Below, one piece after another: positions 1-12,000 of a stretch of 64,000 bases of DNA. The stretch spans positions 31,205,983 through 31,269,982 of the forward strand of contig NC_089598.1 in assembly GCF_019320115.1 (NCBI RefSeq). The letters are read 5' to 3'. The position numbers were made by a program, and so were the translations under genes. The stretch is from Miscanthus floridulus. Its lineage: Eukaryota; Streptophyta; Magnoliopsida; Poales; Poaceae. Under the pieces are notes generated by a model that was not told the origin of the DNA, did not search any database, and saw nothing but the letters and a program-made list of their open reading frames with translations. Position 1 is the first letter of the stretch; each line of letters opens with the position of its first letter.

Positions 1-505
1 CCAGCAGCCGCGCGAGGCTGGTGTGGTGGTACCTGCCGATCCTGGCTAGCGCGGCGGCGTCCACGGCCGCCGCGCCGGGGCGGCGCTGGAGCTGGAAAAG
101 GGCCGCGTCACGGCCGCGGAGGGAGCAGCGCCAGTAGGCGGAGGAGGAGGAGGCACCCCCTGCGCGCTTGGCGAGGAAGCTGTTGGTAGCGGCGGCGAGC
201 TCCTGGAACGGGTAGAGGACAGGTGGGTCCGGGAGCGAGGCGCGCGCCGCGGCGAGGGAGGTGCGGCCGGAGGACGCGGAGGAGCTGGAGGACGACGAGG
301 TGGCGCCGCGCCGCTGCGCGCTGGCCGTGCCGGCGCCGGACGGGGACGGGCCTGCCCCCGAGTACGACGTGGAGGGGGAGGAAGAGGAGACCCCAGTCGC
401 AGCGGGGCGGCGCTTGGCGGAGGCGGACGAGGAGGAGCGGCGGGAAGAAGGGGTGACCGCGGGCCGCGACGCCAACGCGTCGGAGCCGGCCCTGGGCTTG
501 CACAT
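1..505 (-). CDS. N-terminal part of a LysM-kinase-related receptor-like cytoplasmic kinase (runs off left edge)
   Basis: An open minus-strand frame begins at an ATG at 505-503 and stays open to base 1, giving 168 codons. The protein starts MCKPRAGSDALASRP. A roughly 85-residue Ser-rich low-complexity stretch follows, then the ordered segment LPDPPVLYPFQELAAATNSF (about residues 91-110) and YWRCSLRGRDAALFQLQRR. This layout is the entry into a protein kinase domain: a short MCK start, a Ser-rich linker, an F-x-E-[IL]-x-x-A-T-N-x-F motif, then WRC-[ST]-LRG in place of a glycine loop. From memory it matches the ectodomain-less LysM-kinase relatives such as Arabidopsis At3g57120. No signal peptide or membrane segment is seen. 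Catalytic lysine, HRD and DFG motifs would lie left of the window, so activity cannot be judged. The family assignment is by recall, not by search. Overlapping frames on both strands are composition shadows. Confidence 0.68.
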   Translation of the reverse strand, partial: MCKPRAGSDALASRPAVTPSSRRSSSSASAKRRPAATGVSSSSPSTSYSGAGPSPSGAGTASAQRRGATSSSSSSSASSGRTSLAAARASLPDPPVLYPFQELAAATNSFLAKRAGGASSSSAYWRCSLRGRDAALFQLQRRPGAAAVDAAALARIGRYHHTSLARLL

Positions 506-577
506 CGCCGCCGGTGGCGACGGTGACCAGGTGCGGCTGCGAGTTGCCACCGCGCCGGGGCAGAGCATACCCCGCGG

Positions 578-610
578 AATCTCAATCTCAATCTCAATCT
601 CAATCTCAAT
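578..610. repeat. (AATCTC)n microsatellite in the 5' leader of the kinase gene
   Basis: About five and a half copies of AATCTC lie 73-105 bases upstream of the kinase start. On the coding strand this reads as GAGATT repeats, a purine-rich tract of the kind common in plant 5' leaders. Confidence 0.85.
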
Positions 611-1595
611 CCCAAAACGTGTGCACAGCTGGCAGGCTGCTAAGGATGTGGGTTAGCAACAAAACGCGACCCCGTCTACCAGCCTGGATTTGGATTTTAC
701 AGGGGAAGCACAAGCACGAGTGCTTTCGCAGTTCACACTTGTTGTGTACTAGCGTCATGTGCTTTGGTCTGTGGGAACCTGATGCCGTGGTACTGCTGCA
801 ACGGGTTGCTTCCTGCTCTCTACGGCCATCATCTAATGACCCATCACAGATCACACAGTTCACAGCCAGCCAAACATGACCAAGTATAAAGTGAGGACAG
901 ATACGCTGCAATACAAAGTGAGTACATCACCTTGCCTATGCCTTGGCCTACGAGAACGGATGTGCGCTAGTCAACTGAGTCAAGATAAGCACCATATTCG
1001 CTTCATCGTATCAATCATGTTTATCCGTCATGATATAGTGTTTTTTTCTCGAAACAGCATCAATTGGTTTATAAGCCACCGAAACCGACGAAGATGGCTT
1101 TCTGGTGAAGTGGTGATCCGGCCTCCGGGTGCCTGTTGTCTTGTCCAACTAGGAGTATCTCAAGCGTGCAATAAGCTAGGCACGCCTGCTGCCTGCTTGT
1201 TGTTCAAGTTGATTGGTGGCACAAATTTCAATCAGGAAACGCGCTTTACATTGCGGATCCGGCCAGCCAGTGACGACATTTGGTTTTTGAGATACCGGTA
1301 AGGCACAGACACTCCATCGATCATACTGAGCCGACTCTACCCACTGATCTGGTCAATATTTGCATGCTGATTTTGCCTTGCTTACTGCCAATCGAACCGG
1401 CTGGTCGCGGGGACAGAACAAAGGACTCGACCGGGCCTGCATGCGGTGCGGTACAGTCCAACGATGTATATCACTATATCAGTATATACCGGCTTCCAAG
1501 TCAGTCCTGAGGTCACTCGACTGAATTTACAACTTTAAACGACAAGGACTAAGCCCTCGTTGCCTGCTGCCGCCGCCGTTCTGTTGTTCTCCAGT
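611..1595. other. Intergenic region between two minus-strand genes
   Basis: It should contain the promoter of the kinase gene (reading leftward) and the 3' flank of the PPR gene. I see no convincing coding frame, transposon ends or RNA gene. A TATA-like string occurs around 1480-1490 in both orientations but cannot be assigned. Confidence 0.5.
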
Positions 1596-1615
1596 TTATG
1601 AAGGTGCTAGCCAGA

Positions 1616-3035
1616 TCATAGCAAAGCCCGGCCAGGCCGCTTGCGGCGCGGGCCCTTGGCGTGTCTCACGGCCGCCCTCACTTGCCTCCTGTGTTCCTCG
1701 ACGCGATCCCATCTCTGCAGCGACGCGTACACGTTGGACAGACCGTACGCCGCGCCGTCGTGGAGGTCCAGCTTCGATATCCGCCGCGCCACCCACTCGC
1801 TCATCCTCACACCGCCTTCCTGCCCCTCCGCGACGTGGGCATCGAGCAGGAGGCTTCCGAGCACCTTGGCGTTGGGGCGGCCGGGCATCGTCTGCACGAA
1901 CCGCGTGACCCGCGCGGCACAGGAGGTCCACCATGCAGCCGTAGTGCTCGGACTGGGGCAGTAGGCCGTACACCGGTAGCATCTGGGAGAAGAACTTCCT
2001 GGCCACCCGCACAAGGCCGGAGTGGCTGCACGCCGACAGGAGCGCCACGAACGTCACCCCGTCCGGCCTGACGCTGTTTCCGTTCGGCCTTCCCCTTCCC
2101 TGGACCATGTCGTGAAACGCAGCTATGGCGTCCTCGCCGCGGCCATTCATTCCGAGCCCTGAGATCACCGTGTTCCAACAAAAGAGGTTGGGGCTGCAGG
2201 GTATGGTGCGGAACACGTCGAGAGCGCAGTCCACGCTCCCGCTCTTGAAGTACATGTCCATGAGGGCGTTGCTCAGCACGGTGTCGATCCATATCCCCTT
2301 CTGCTGGATGAGGTGATGGATCTGCCGGCCCAGTGCCAAGTCCCCCACCTGCGAGCACGCGGTCACCACGGTAGCCATGGTGCCACTGGTGGGTCTCAAC
2401 CTCTGCTCCCCCTCCTGCTGCGTGCGCATCAGAAGGTGGAACATCGCGATGGCAGAGGCTGGATCCCCTCCGCGCAAGTACCCAGCCATCATCGTGTTCC
2501 AGGTGATGACGTCCGGCAGCGAGGAGCCCATACGGTCGAACAGCTCTCGCACTGCGTCCATCCGCCCAGCCTTGCAGTACCCATCGATCATCGCGTTCCA
2601 CGACACGACGCTGCTGCTCATGGCGCAGAGGCTGGCCTCGAAGACGTCCCTAGCCGAGGTGAGATCGCCGGCCCTGCAGTAGCACGTGACCATGGTGTTC
2701 CACGAGGCCGGCGTCCTGTCCGACATTCTGCCGAACAGCGCCCGGGCGTCCGTGACCCTCCCGGCGGCGCCAAGGGCGGCCAGCATGGCGTTGATGGCGA
2801 CCACGTCCCTCCGCGGCATTTCGTCGAACAGCCTCTGGGCGCGAGCCACAAGGCCCCGCTTCGCGTAGCTGGTCAGCAAGGCGGTGCTAATGACCATGTC
2901 GGAGGCGAGGCCCAGCTTGCAGGCGAGTGAGTGTAGGGCTTGCGCTTCCCGACAGCCGGTGCACGCAGTGATCGCTCGGAGCAGGGCGGCCGCCGGCCGG
3001 GGCATGGGATTGTGAAAGCATCCGCATGACCGCAT
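1616..3035 (-). CDS. PLS-class pentatricopeptide repeat protein, E type, with one frameshifting gap
   Basis: PPR proteins of this class bind organellar transcripts sequence-specifically in mitochondria or plastids. From the ATG at 3035 the frame shows successive motifs typical of P, L and S repeats, such as ARAQRLFDEMPRRDVVAINA, ASWNTMVTCYCRAGDLTSA, VVSWNAMIDGYCKAGRMDAV and LSNALMDMYFKSGSVDCAL. It then reaches HYGCMVDLLCRAG. There, near 1905-1925, the family pattern leaves this frame and resumes in another (RFVQTMPGRPNAKVLGSLLL), which carries an E-motif-like tail ending at a stop at 1616. The original frame instead runs on as unrelated residues to 1596. Between the RAG and the MP of this repeat I count 25 bases, where the usual spacing is about 39. 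This suggests loss of roughly 14 bases, or a sequence error. No DYW domain follows. No obvious transit peptide is visible. The protein may be non-functional. Confidence 0.8.
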
Positions 3036-3109
3036 AGCCAGGCAGCCAGGCCAAGCGCCTGCGCCTGCGCCTACTGGCGTGAACGGTAAAACCCCCTAAA
3101 CTAACAGGC

Positions 3110-3150
3110 GACAACGTCCCTCCGCGGCATTTCGTCCGACAGTCTTGTTA
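3110..3150 (-). repeat. Second copy of a PPR-motif fragment upstream of the PPR gene
   Basis: This stretch closely matches 2800-2840 inside the gene, which encodes the LFDEMPRRDVVA segment. It is not in frame with the annotated start, so it looks like a relic of a duplicated or longer ancestral PPR gene. Confidence 0.5.
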
Positions 3151-3360
3151 GCTCGAAAGCCCGACTTGCCACCACGATACAGTGTTTTCTCTCATGGCAA
3201 AACAACATCATTCTAGCTTATTAGCCGAACAGCTCCTTCTCTCTTTGCAGCCCATTTTAGATTTCACACGTGACATGCCTATGCTTTTTTTTTATTTTTA
3301 ACTAAAATCATATTTTAAAAATAATTCTACCTAATTTTTATTCTACGGAAATGATTTATT

Positions 3361-3840
3361 ATGGGCGTGCACGTGTTACCCAAGACGCCTGCATGCCTCC
3401 CGCACTCAGCCCCCTGCCCCGCACTCAGAAGCCCCCCCCCCTCTCTCTCCGACGATGGTGACCGGCGAGCTTCTCCCGCGCCCACGCCCCACCACCTCCC
3501 CCGCGCCAGCCATGGTGGATCCGGCAGCTGCAGCAGTGAATCCGCGCCAGGTAGGCCTCCTCCTCCTGGATCTGATTTCTAGGGTTCTAGTCAGCTCTCC
3601 ATATCATCTCTTCCAACTCCGATGGGCTATAGAATGGTCGGCCGAGGGAAGGCAGGTAGGGCAAGCGGTGGGGATGATCGATGGGCGGTTTAGGGGAGGT
3701 GGCGGCGACAGTGGCGGTCGGGGCAGGTCAGGGGGGGGAGCTCCGGCCATGGTGGTAGCGGGGGGGGGGGGGGGGGGGGGGGGGGAAAAAGGTGGTGCCG
3801 CGACAGGGCGGTGGTGGGGGCTAGGGCGCTGAAGTTGGAG
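3361..3840 (+). other. GC-rich first-exon-like fragment with a 26-base poly-G run
   Basis: The block starts abruptly after an AT-rich stretch (3270-3360). It holds an ATG at 3511 followed by a short Ala-rich frame (MVDPAAAAVNPRQ) that runs into a consensus donor, CAG/gtaggc, near 3549. Intron-like sequence with TCTAGGGTTCTAG comes next. This is how many plant first exons look, but no continuing exon is found before the next gene. A pure G run spans 3760-3785. It may be a captured or orphaned first exon. The polyproline frame on the other strand is a shadow. Confidence 0.3.
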
Positions 3841-4071
3841 AAGAGAGAGCTGTTGTTTTTCTTTTTTTGCGACTACGATCTGTTGTGGAGGAGGTAAGCG
3901 GGTGGAAAGCCCAGATCCTGCACGGTCACGCTCTAGCAGCGCCCTTTGTTCTAATAACTTTTTTACCCCGCATCCGCGCCAGGTCGTGTGGCGTGGCAAA
4001 ATCAATATGTCTAATCATGCATAGATTCTGTAGAAGCCAATGCATACTCTACGTGGAAGCTTATCATCATA

Positions 4072-4386
4072 CTCCCTTTGTTAAGGTAACTCTATTTTAC
4101 CACGTCACCCCGACATGTGTGACAAAGCTAGTCTTCTACCTTTAAAAAATCATATACTTTTCATACGGCTTAAAAAGTATACGATTCTTCTAAGATTAAA
4201 GTGTAGTCTTATTCCACCTATCCGGATAGTATGGCAATATAGAGCTCTCACGAAATGGAAAGTGACACAACAAGTTTTCACATGGAATGTGTCAATAGAT
4301 CTCTCTCGTCGCATACCTTGCCACCCTAATACATACCGCGCAAGTGTGATTTTGCCATATCATACTGACTGACACAGCCAAAGGAG
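4072..4386. mobile_element. Probable Stowaway-like MITE
   Basis: Ends CTCCCTTTG and, inverted, CCAAAGGAG are each bordered by TA (4070-4071 and 4387-4388), as expected for Tc1/mariner Stowaway elements. The inverted repeat degrades within about ten bases, so this is a diverged copy. Confidence 0.45.
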
Positions 4387-5590
4387 TAAGAAATGAACAA
4401 AAATTGGGTGGGTTTATTTTTTAAAAAAATATGATTTAAGAAAAAGGTTAAAAAATAAAAAGTCCATGTTTGATTTCTTATTGAACGTCGTTGAAGCGTG
4501 ACATAGTTTCTTAGGGTATAATTTGATTCACCACCTTGATTATAGCTTGCCACAAATTGTAGGCTCACGATATGTCAAACTTTGCCATAGTTGTACTTAC
4601 ATTTTGTTTGTCACACTTTATATGGCAAGCATAGTTTGCCTAAGGTTAGGTGAATGCAAGATTAGAACATCTCAAATAATACCTATCGTTTCTCAAACGA
4701 CCACCCCATTTTGGAATGAACCTATTTCTCTCTTAAACATGTCCAACTAGAACAAATTTACTCTTTGACTCGGTCCCCTTCCTATGCTATAGTAGTGGCA
4801 AGTTTATTTTGAGGCGACAAAGAGTTTGGGTTGACTAGGTGCTCCTGCTTGTGAGGCCTCTAGTCCTTTCCTGCCTTCGATGGCTATCTTGGCTTGCAGG
4901 GGGCGGTGGACCATGGTTCTTTGTTCGTTTGCGAAGGATGGCGAACCATGTACTCATGTACGTCTTGGATGCACTCCTATGTGTTGGTTTTTGGCAGTTG
5001 TGTGCTTGTTAATTCAGTTTCGTAAAGCTATAAACCCATGTGAGGCTCACCTAAAACCTTGGATCAAACCGACATCGATCCAATGCCCTAGGTCAACATG
5101 GAGTGTGTCCCCCTGTTTGTGTACAAAATTGAGCTAAAACGTGAAGGGAAGGGTCGGCCAACCTGAAAGGATCTTTGGATGGTTTGATGGGGTGAATAGC
5201 CTAATTTAAAATTCTATAAGCTCACACACACTAGGCAAAAAGTGTTAGAATAAAAGGTGACCCTAATAATTATACATCTAACTACGATTTTACAAGCCTA
5301 GGGTGAGAACAACCTACACAATTCTAGTCTTTCAGATGTAAAATATACTATGTGTCATCAATAAATGAGACGACGAGGCTCTCCTCTCTTTTCATTGATT
5401 GCTGTAAACGAAGAATCTATCTACAAAATTGCCACTAAATAGACGGCTCAATCAAAGGCGTTGTACGTGCCCTAATATATCGGGAAAAACCTAACACGAG
5501 TAGTGCCAATCGTAGCTAGTATTCTGATTACACGAGTATAAAATTGTCAACACGTTTCATTTATTACAGTTTCTTTGGGTTGTCAAGGGG
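4387..5590. other. Gene-free region upstream of the kinesin
   Basis: No supported gene. The part around 5180-5400 has GGGGTGAATAG followed by an AT-rich stretch, resembling the end of the Sirevirus LTR at 32721 onward, so it may be an old LTR relic. The rest shows nothing I can classify. Confidence 0.35.
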
Positions 5591-5598
5591 TATAAATA
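5591..5598 (+). promoter_or_regulatory. Candidate TATA box of the kinesin gene
   Basis: TATAAATA lies about 420 bases upstream of the kinesin ATG and is followed by a GC- and CT-rich leader. That would leave a 5' leader of nearly 400 bases. It is placed by motif only. Confidence 0.35.
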
Positions 5599-6013
5599 AC
5601 GTCACGTTTATAGTATACGATTAGCAGTGAAACGCGGGTACGCCCAGCAGTTACTCCCTTCACGCCTTCACTCTTCTGTTCCCGCCCGTGGGCCCGTCGA
5701 TTTCAAACCACCACCCAGAAACGAACAGAAACCGATGCCGAAAAGCTTTCCACGGTTCCACCACGAGCCCATCAGCCGAGGTCCAACGGAACAAGTCTGA
5801 AGCAACAAACCGAAATGCGAAAGCGGAAAAATTTCTGGCCCCTGTCCTCCGCCCTCTCCTTCTCGAAGCGATAGATAGAATAGAGGCGCCGGCGGGCGGC
5901 TCCCTCCGTTCACCACCACCACCGCCGCCACCTCCTCCCTCCGCCTCTCCTCCCTACAAAACCTCGGTTTCTTTTCCTGTAGCGATCCAGGGTTTCCGGT
6001 CGCCGCGGCGCCA

Positions 6014-9000
6014 ATGGCGGGCTCGCGCGGCAGCTGGTCCTGGGACGTGTCGGGGTTCGAGCCACCGCAGCCGGCGTCGGCACCGACCGCGATGCCGCGG
6101 GCTCCGCCGACGGCCATGGTGCTCCGCCCCTCCGCCGGGGCCGGCGCAGTGCCCGTCGCCGACCGGCTGGACCAGCTCGCGGACAGCGTCCAGGTGCTCG
6201 TCTCGCCTCTTGAGTTCTTGTTCGGTAACGGTTGATGCTTTTTGTTGTGTCTGGTTTTAGCTCGATTTGTCCGCGGGGGTGCCGCAAGCTGGTATTGTAG
6301 CTTGTATGGTGCTGGAATGCCGCCATTGATGAAGCATTTTGTATAGGTTGAGCGGGAAAATTGGGATGACTTTGTATAGCTCCCTCCACAGGTTTATGAA
6401 TTAGGACAAGTTGACTGACACAGATTGTATGGATTATTTGTGGCCGTGGTGGTTTGATTGGATAACATTGCTCGATCTGTTTGGGCGTGGTGGTTTTGCA
6501 GACAGATGCTGGGAGTTTTGAAATTTGTTGGATGGGAAAATCAAAATTAGAATGTGTTAGATTGGCACAAATTCAGGTGATTAAGGGATGTGTTTGCCAG
6601 GCCCTTGTGCTTTAGTTTCGTGTGGTTGGGCCTTAATATGTTCTACTTATTGAATTAGTGCAAGTGTCAGAAGTAATATACTAGCTGATCACTGGGAACG
6701 AAGGAGTGCAAATGAGTTATAGAGCCCCCCAAAAGTGCCTGGCCTACTCTTTTATCCATTTTTAGTATGTTTATATAGCCACGGTTTGGCATGATATTAT
6801 CGCATCAAATCAGATTTGTTGTCCATGATAGTTTATTTACCCACTTGCTCCTTGTCTCCCTTTGTTGCCATCCACTCAGTTATTGCCAACTGACATTTTT
6901 AAACTTCTTTTGTAGCTTGCTAGAGAGGACTGCTTGGAGCTTAGACAGGAAGCTAGTGACCTTCTTGAGTATTCTAATGCAAAATTGGGCCATGTCACCC
7001 GCTATCTTGGATTTCTTGCCGACAGAACTCGAAAATTAGGTAAGCTCGGCATCTCTTCTTCATGTATTTCAGTAAATTGAAGCATTTCTTGTTCTGCTAC
7101 CCTTGGATCATTAAGGGAGCAACCTTGATCATCATTGAACTCAATTTTGTTTTTTTCTTCTATGCCTTGCTTTGTTGATCATCGTAATGTTTTCTTTCCT
7201 CGGATCAGTAACAATGAGCTTGTATGTTTCATTGTTTCTTAAAATAAGTTACATGCTCCAGTGGTGTTTAGTTGATCAGCACACCATATGGTTGCTGGTG
7301 TCTGTGATACCTTGTCCTCTTCTCCCTATTTGTGTACCAATCAATTGTAGAAGTGCTAAGGGTGTTTGCTGGCAAATGTCAACTCTCGTGTTCTCAAATC
7401 CATGCTCTCATTGAGTTATCATCCTTATGTTTCATATTATTTAATCTTTTCATCGTCCTCTGAGATTTATGTCCTTTTTCTGCTATAGATCAAGCTGCCC
7501 TTGAGACTGAAGCTAGAATTACCCCTTTGATTCATGAGAAGAAAAGGCTTTTCAATGACCTATTGACCTTGAAAGGTACCCCGCACAATGTTTTTTGTAC
7601 TTTCTGGCTTGCAAATATCTTTTATGTATGACATATTTTAATTTCCCATAATAATTCAATAAATTTCACCATCTTGCAGGCAATGTCAAGGTGTTTTGTC
7701 GTAGTAGACCACTATTTGAAGACGAGGGTCCATCAGTAGTAGAGTTTCCAGATGATTTTAGTATCCGTGTAAACACAGGAGATGAATCTTTAACCAATCC
7801 TAAGAAGGATTACGAGTTTGATAGGGTATATGGACCCCACATTGGGCAAGGTAAGACTGGTGGAGTGGGGTTCGAAACATACTTTCTTATGAATGTTAGG
7901 TGTACAGCAATGTAGGATGCGATTTAAAGGAGCTAGATTGTGCAGAATCTTGATTGAATACTGTGTTGTCCTATATTGTTCTTACACAGCCATCCAATTT
8001 TCCTTTCAGCTGAACTTTTCCTTGATGTTCAACCATTCGTGCAATCTGCCCTGGATGGGTACAATATTTCCATATTTGCATATGGTCAAAGCTGTTCTGG
8101 CAAAACACATACACTGGTACACATCAAGTCTTTGACACTCCCCCTCAAAAAAGAAGAAGTCTTTGACACTCTTGTGTGTGCCACTGTTTAACCTACAATT
8201 TAAGATGAAGTCATGCGCAAATTGTCTCTTTAACACCATATTAATTTCTTCATATGATAAATACTATCTTGAATACCACTTCAGAGCACAGGGCTGCACA
8301 GCGCTGAAACCACATTTGGAGCCCAACTGAGCTTTAATGAAAGAACAAGAATTATGGAATCTGATGCAATTGGACACACTGCTTTCATAAACAAATACAA
8401 TTGGTCAAAGTGTATTTTCTTGTGTTCAAACAATCACATACTATATGTTGATTAGTTGTGTAATCCATATTCTCGCAAAAGAAACATACTTTAGAAAGCT
8501 ATAAGAATGAAACATGAGTGTCCATAGCTTACACAAAGAAACATAGTAATGTTTGTGACATGGCATTCTTATATTGGTTTGGTGGTTACATGTAGTATGT
8601 CATAGAGCTTTCATAGGTTATGCTAACATTTTTATTTTTTTTATTTCATGATGCTAATGTTTTAGAATTACTTTGTTTGGTAAAATCTGATTTTTACTCC
8701 TTGGTTATCACTATCATCTTGTAGCCAGTCAGCATTTACACAAAGTACTGATATTCTTACATGATATCTGAGCTCTTTGCTGGCATGTTTTTTAATACAT
8801 GTCTGCAACATCTTGTTTTTTAATCATGTGCTCTTTCCAGGAAGGATCTAGTCACGATCGTGGTTTATATCTGCGGAGCTTTGAAGAACTGTTTGATCTT
8901 TCAAACTCAGATACTACTTCTACAGCACATTTTAACTTCTATTTTACTGCCTGTGAGCTCTACAATGATCAGGTGCCTTTGAGCTCTATAATCATTTGTC

Positions 9001-12000
9001 AGTGATTTTCTTTATGCTGTTAAGAAAACATGTTGCTCCATGTTACCTTACCCTGTATGGTATAATAAGGAGATAAATTTGTGTGTTCTTTCTAACACAG
9101 GTTAGGGATTTGCTATCAGAATCTAGCAGCACGGTCCCAAAAGTTCGAATGGGTGTACAAGAATCCTTTGTGGAGCTTGTCCAAGAGAAGGTTGAAAATC
9201 CTCTAGAGTTTTCTGCGGCACTAAAGATAGCACTTCAAAACCGATCAGTAAATTCTCCAAAGGCCATGGTTTCTCACCTGTATGTGAAACATTTCCTGTT
9301 TTGCTTCTGTAGAATACTATATTTTTTTTGACCGGAACTACAGCGGGCAAGATGCCAGCCTGAACATTTGTATTAGTATGCAAAAGGTGGTAGCATATAC
9401 AGGTTTCAAGAGTTCATGTGAATGTGATGGGGGTATACAGCACAGGTTTAGTTTACATGGTCACATAGCTCAATGTCGTAGCAGTGCCCTATGCGTTGCC
9501 TCTGTAGCCCCAAAAGATTAGAGGTGGTGGCATTGTGTAGAGTTTGTCTAGCAGACACCTCTCGGCCATTGTTTCTCGAACACTCTGCAACAACAACAAC
9601 AACAACAAAGCATTTAAGTCCCAAACAAGTTGGGGTAGGCTAGAGTTGAAACCCAGCAGAAGCAATCAAGGTTCAGGCACGTGAATAGCTGTTTTTCAAG
9701 CACTCCTATCTAAGGCTAAGTCTTTGGGTATATTCCATCCTTTCAAGTCTCCTTTTATTGCCTCTACCCAAGTCAACTTCGGTCTTCCTCTGCCTCTTTT
9801 CACGTTACTATCCTGGCTTAGGATTCCACTACGCACCGGTGCCTCTGGAGGTCTCCGTTGGACATGTCCAAACCATCTCAACCGGTGTTGGACAAGCTTT
9901 TCTTCAATTGGTGCTATCCCTAATCTACCACGTATATCATCGTTCCGAACTCGATCCCTTCTCGTATGACCGCAAATCCAACGCAGCATACGCATTTCCG
10001 CGACACTTATCTGTTGAACATGTCGTCTTTTCGTAGGCCAACATTCTGCACCACACAACATAGCAGGTCTAATCGTCGTCCTATAAAACTTGCCTTTTAG
10101 CTTTCTCGAACACTGTCACTGTTTAAAAAGCATCCCTATGTTATGGAGTTTAGTTGTTCAACTCTTCGTATAATTGTTTTTAGAATGTAATGATACATGT
10201 AAGTCAGGTGCAGACCACCAGCTCCATCTTTCTTTCTTGAGCATAGACTGCCTGCTCCATTTGTTTGCTGGTTAATTTAAAATGGCACACTTTCTCTTTT
10301 GCGAATAAAAATGGCGCTCTTTACTGTTTCCTTGTTAGTTACTAATCACTTATTTTTTTTTGTTCACAGCATCTGATTATAGGCTATTAATGCTTGGTTT
10401 TGTAGTGCTCTGTTTCGTCCACCATCACCTTTCTATTTAAATTTGAATCCGTTGTTCCTTTTCAGGATCATTACCATTCACATACACTACAGAAACTACG
10501 TAACAGGAGAGCATCTATACAGTAAGCTTTCTCTAGTGGATTTGCCAGCAAGTGAATGCTTGCTTGAAGAAGATGCCAACAGGGACAATGTAACAGATTT
10601 CTTGCATGTCTCAAAGTCACTTTCTGCGTAAGTAGCTTGATTCGAGACCATATTTTTACCTTTTCTGTTTGTTATGATCATTGCCTGTTTGATTCCCAGT
10701 AAAATGGGCCCTTGTTATGTGGCACACTACCTTCAATGGTTCCTTCCTTTTTAATGTCCTTATGGCTTATACGTAAAATTGCTCTCATGTATTGTCTGCA
10801 TAGGCTGGGTGATGCATTTGCCTCTTTAAGCGCAAAGAAGGGGCCTGTTCTATCTGGGAATTCAAGAATCACGCAAATCTTAGCTGACTCTCTAGGTAAC
10901 ACCATTGTGAGGCTAATACTTTGTTCAATGTGTGTTTCTGTTGTTAATATGTTGGAAATTTTTGTTTAATGAATTGGAGGCGCACCACCTGAACAACGGG
11001 AAGGAACAAAATGAATGCTAAGTACTAGAGGTTGTTTAGTTATTTAACAACGTGTCTTAGCTCCTTAGGAAATGCACCTGTGTCATAGAAAACAGAGTCT
11101 TCTTTTGCCTACAGGAAGGTACCTGCTCTCTGGGAAGCAGAGGCATAACATAAACTTTCAGCCTGTGGTAGTGCCTCTGTTTTAACATACCTTCATTGGT
11201 GCAGGAAGTAGTTCAAAGATCTTGCTGATCGTACATGTAAGTCCAAGTGCTTCAAATTTGTCAAGAACTTTATCCACACTCAGTTTTTCTGCAAGAGCAA
11301 GAAATGCTGAGCTGAGCCTTGGAAATCGTGACACAATAAAGAAATGGAAAGAGGTGGTATGATTTGAATCTTTTGACTGTTCTCTTCTCTACATCGTTCC
11401 AGTTTTTTTTTCTTGTGCATCTATGCACGCTAGATGTAGTTGGATTCGTGTCACATTTTCTTGTAGGGTTCTCATATTGTTGGGCTATAGTAAGAGTTAG
11501 TAGTGTTGAGGAAGAAGGTAGGGGAGATGGGAAAAGAGAGCAATTGGGAGTTATGGTGGCCATGAGAAATTCTTGGGATACTCTGCTGAAGAAAATTTCT
11601 CCCTGTGCCTTTTACCCGTTTCTTCTCTTTTCTTGGGAGCAGATGGTGCCAATGTTTTCAAGTCGTCCAGTTGAACCTAGTCGCCATGGGACCGACCAGG
11701 AGACTAATCACGATTAGTCGTCGACCAGGCCAATTAGTCGAGCCTAGTTGACCCCTGGTCATCCTATATATCAGGACATATATACCTACTATATATATAT
11801 ACCTATATATACTATATAGTACACACAATAAAGCAAGCATCAAGACTACATTAGTGTTTAGCTGGTGACTTACTTGTGGGAGTTGTTTTCTTCTCTTTTC
11901 TGCCATGTCCAGAGGTTCATATTCCTGTCCCAAACTCCATTTCTTTGCTGACTTGCTGCTGGAAGCCTAAAATACCAAAGAAGACCATAATTAGCAACAC

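Noticed and set aside
46..656. Four other long frames over the kinase exon
   Set aside because: Overlapping composition shadows; only the frame open to base 1 shows kinase-family motifs.
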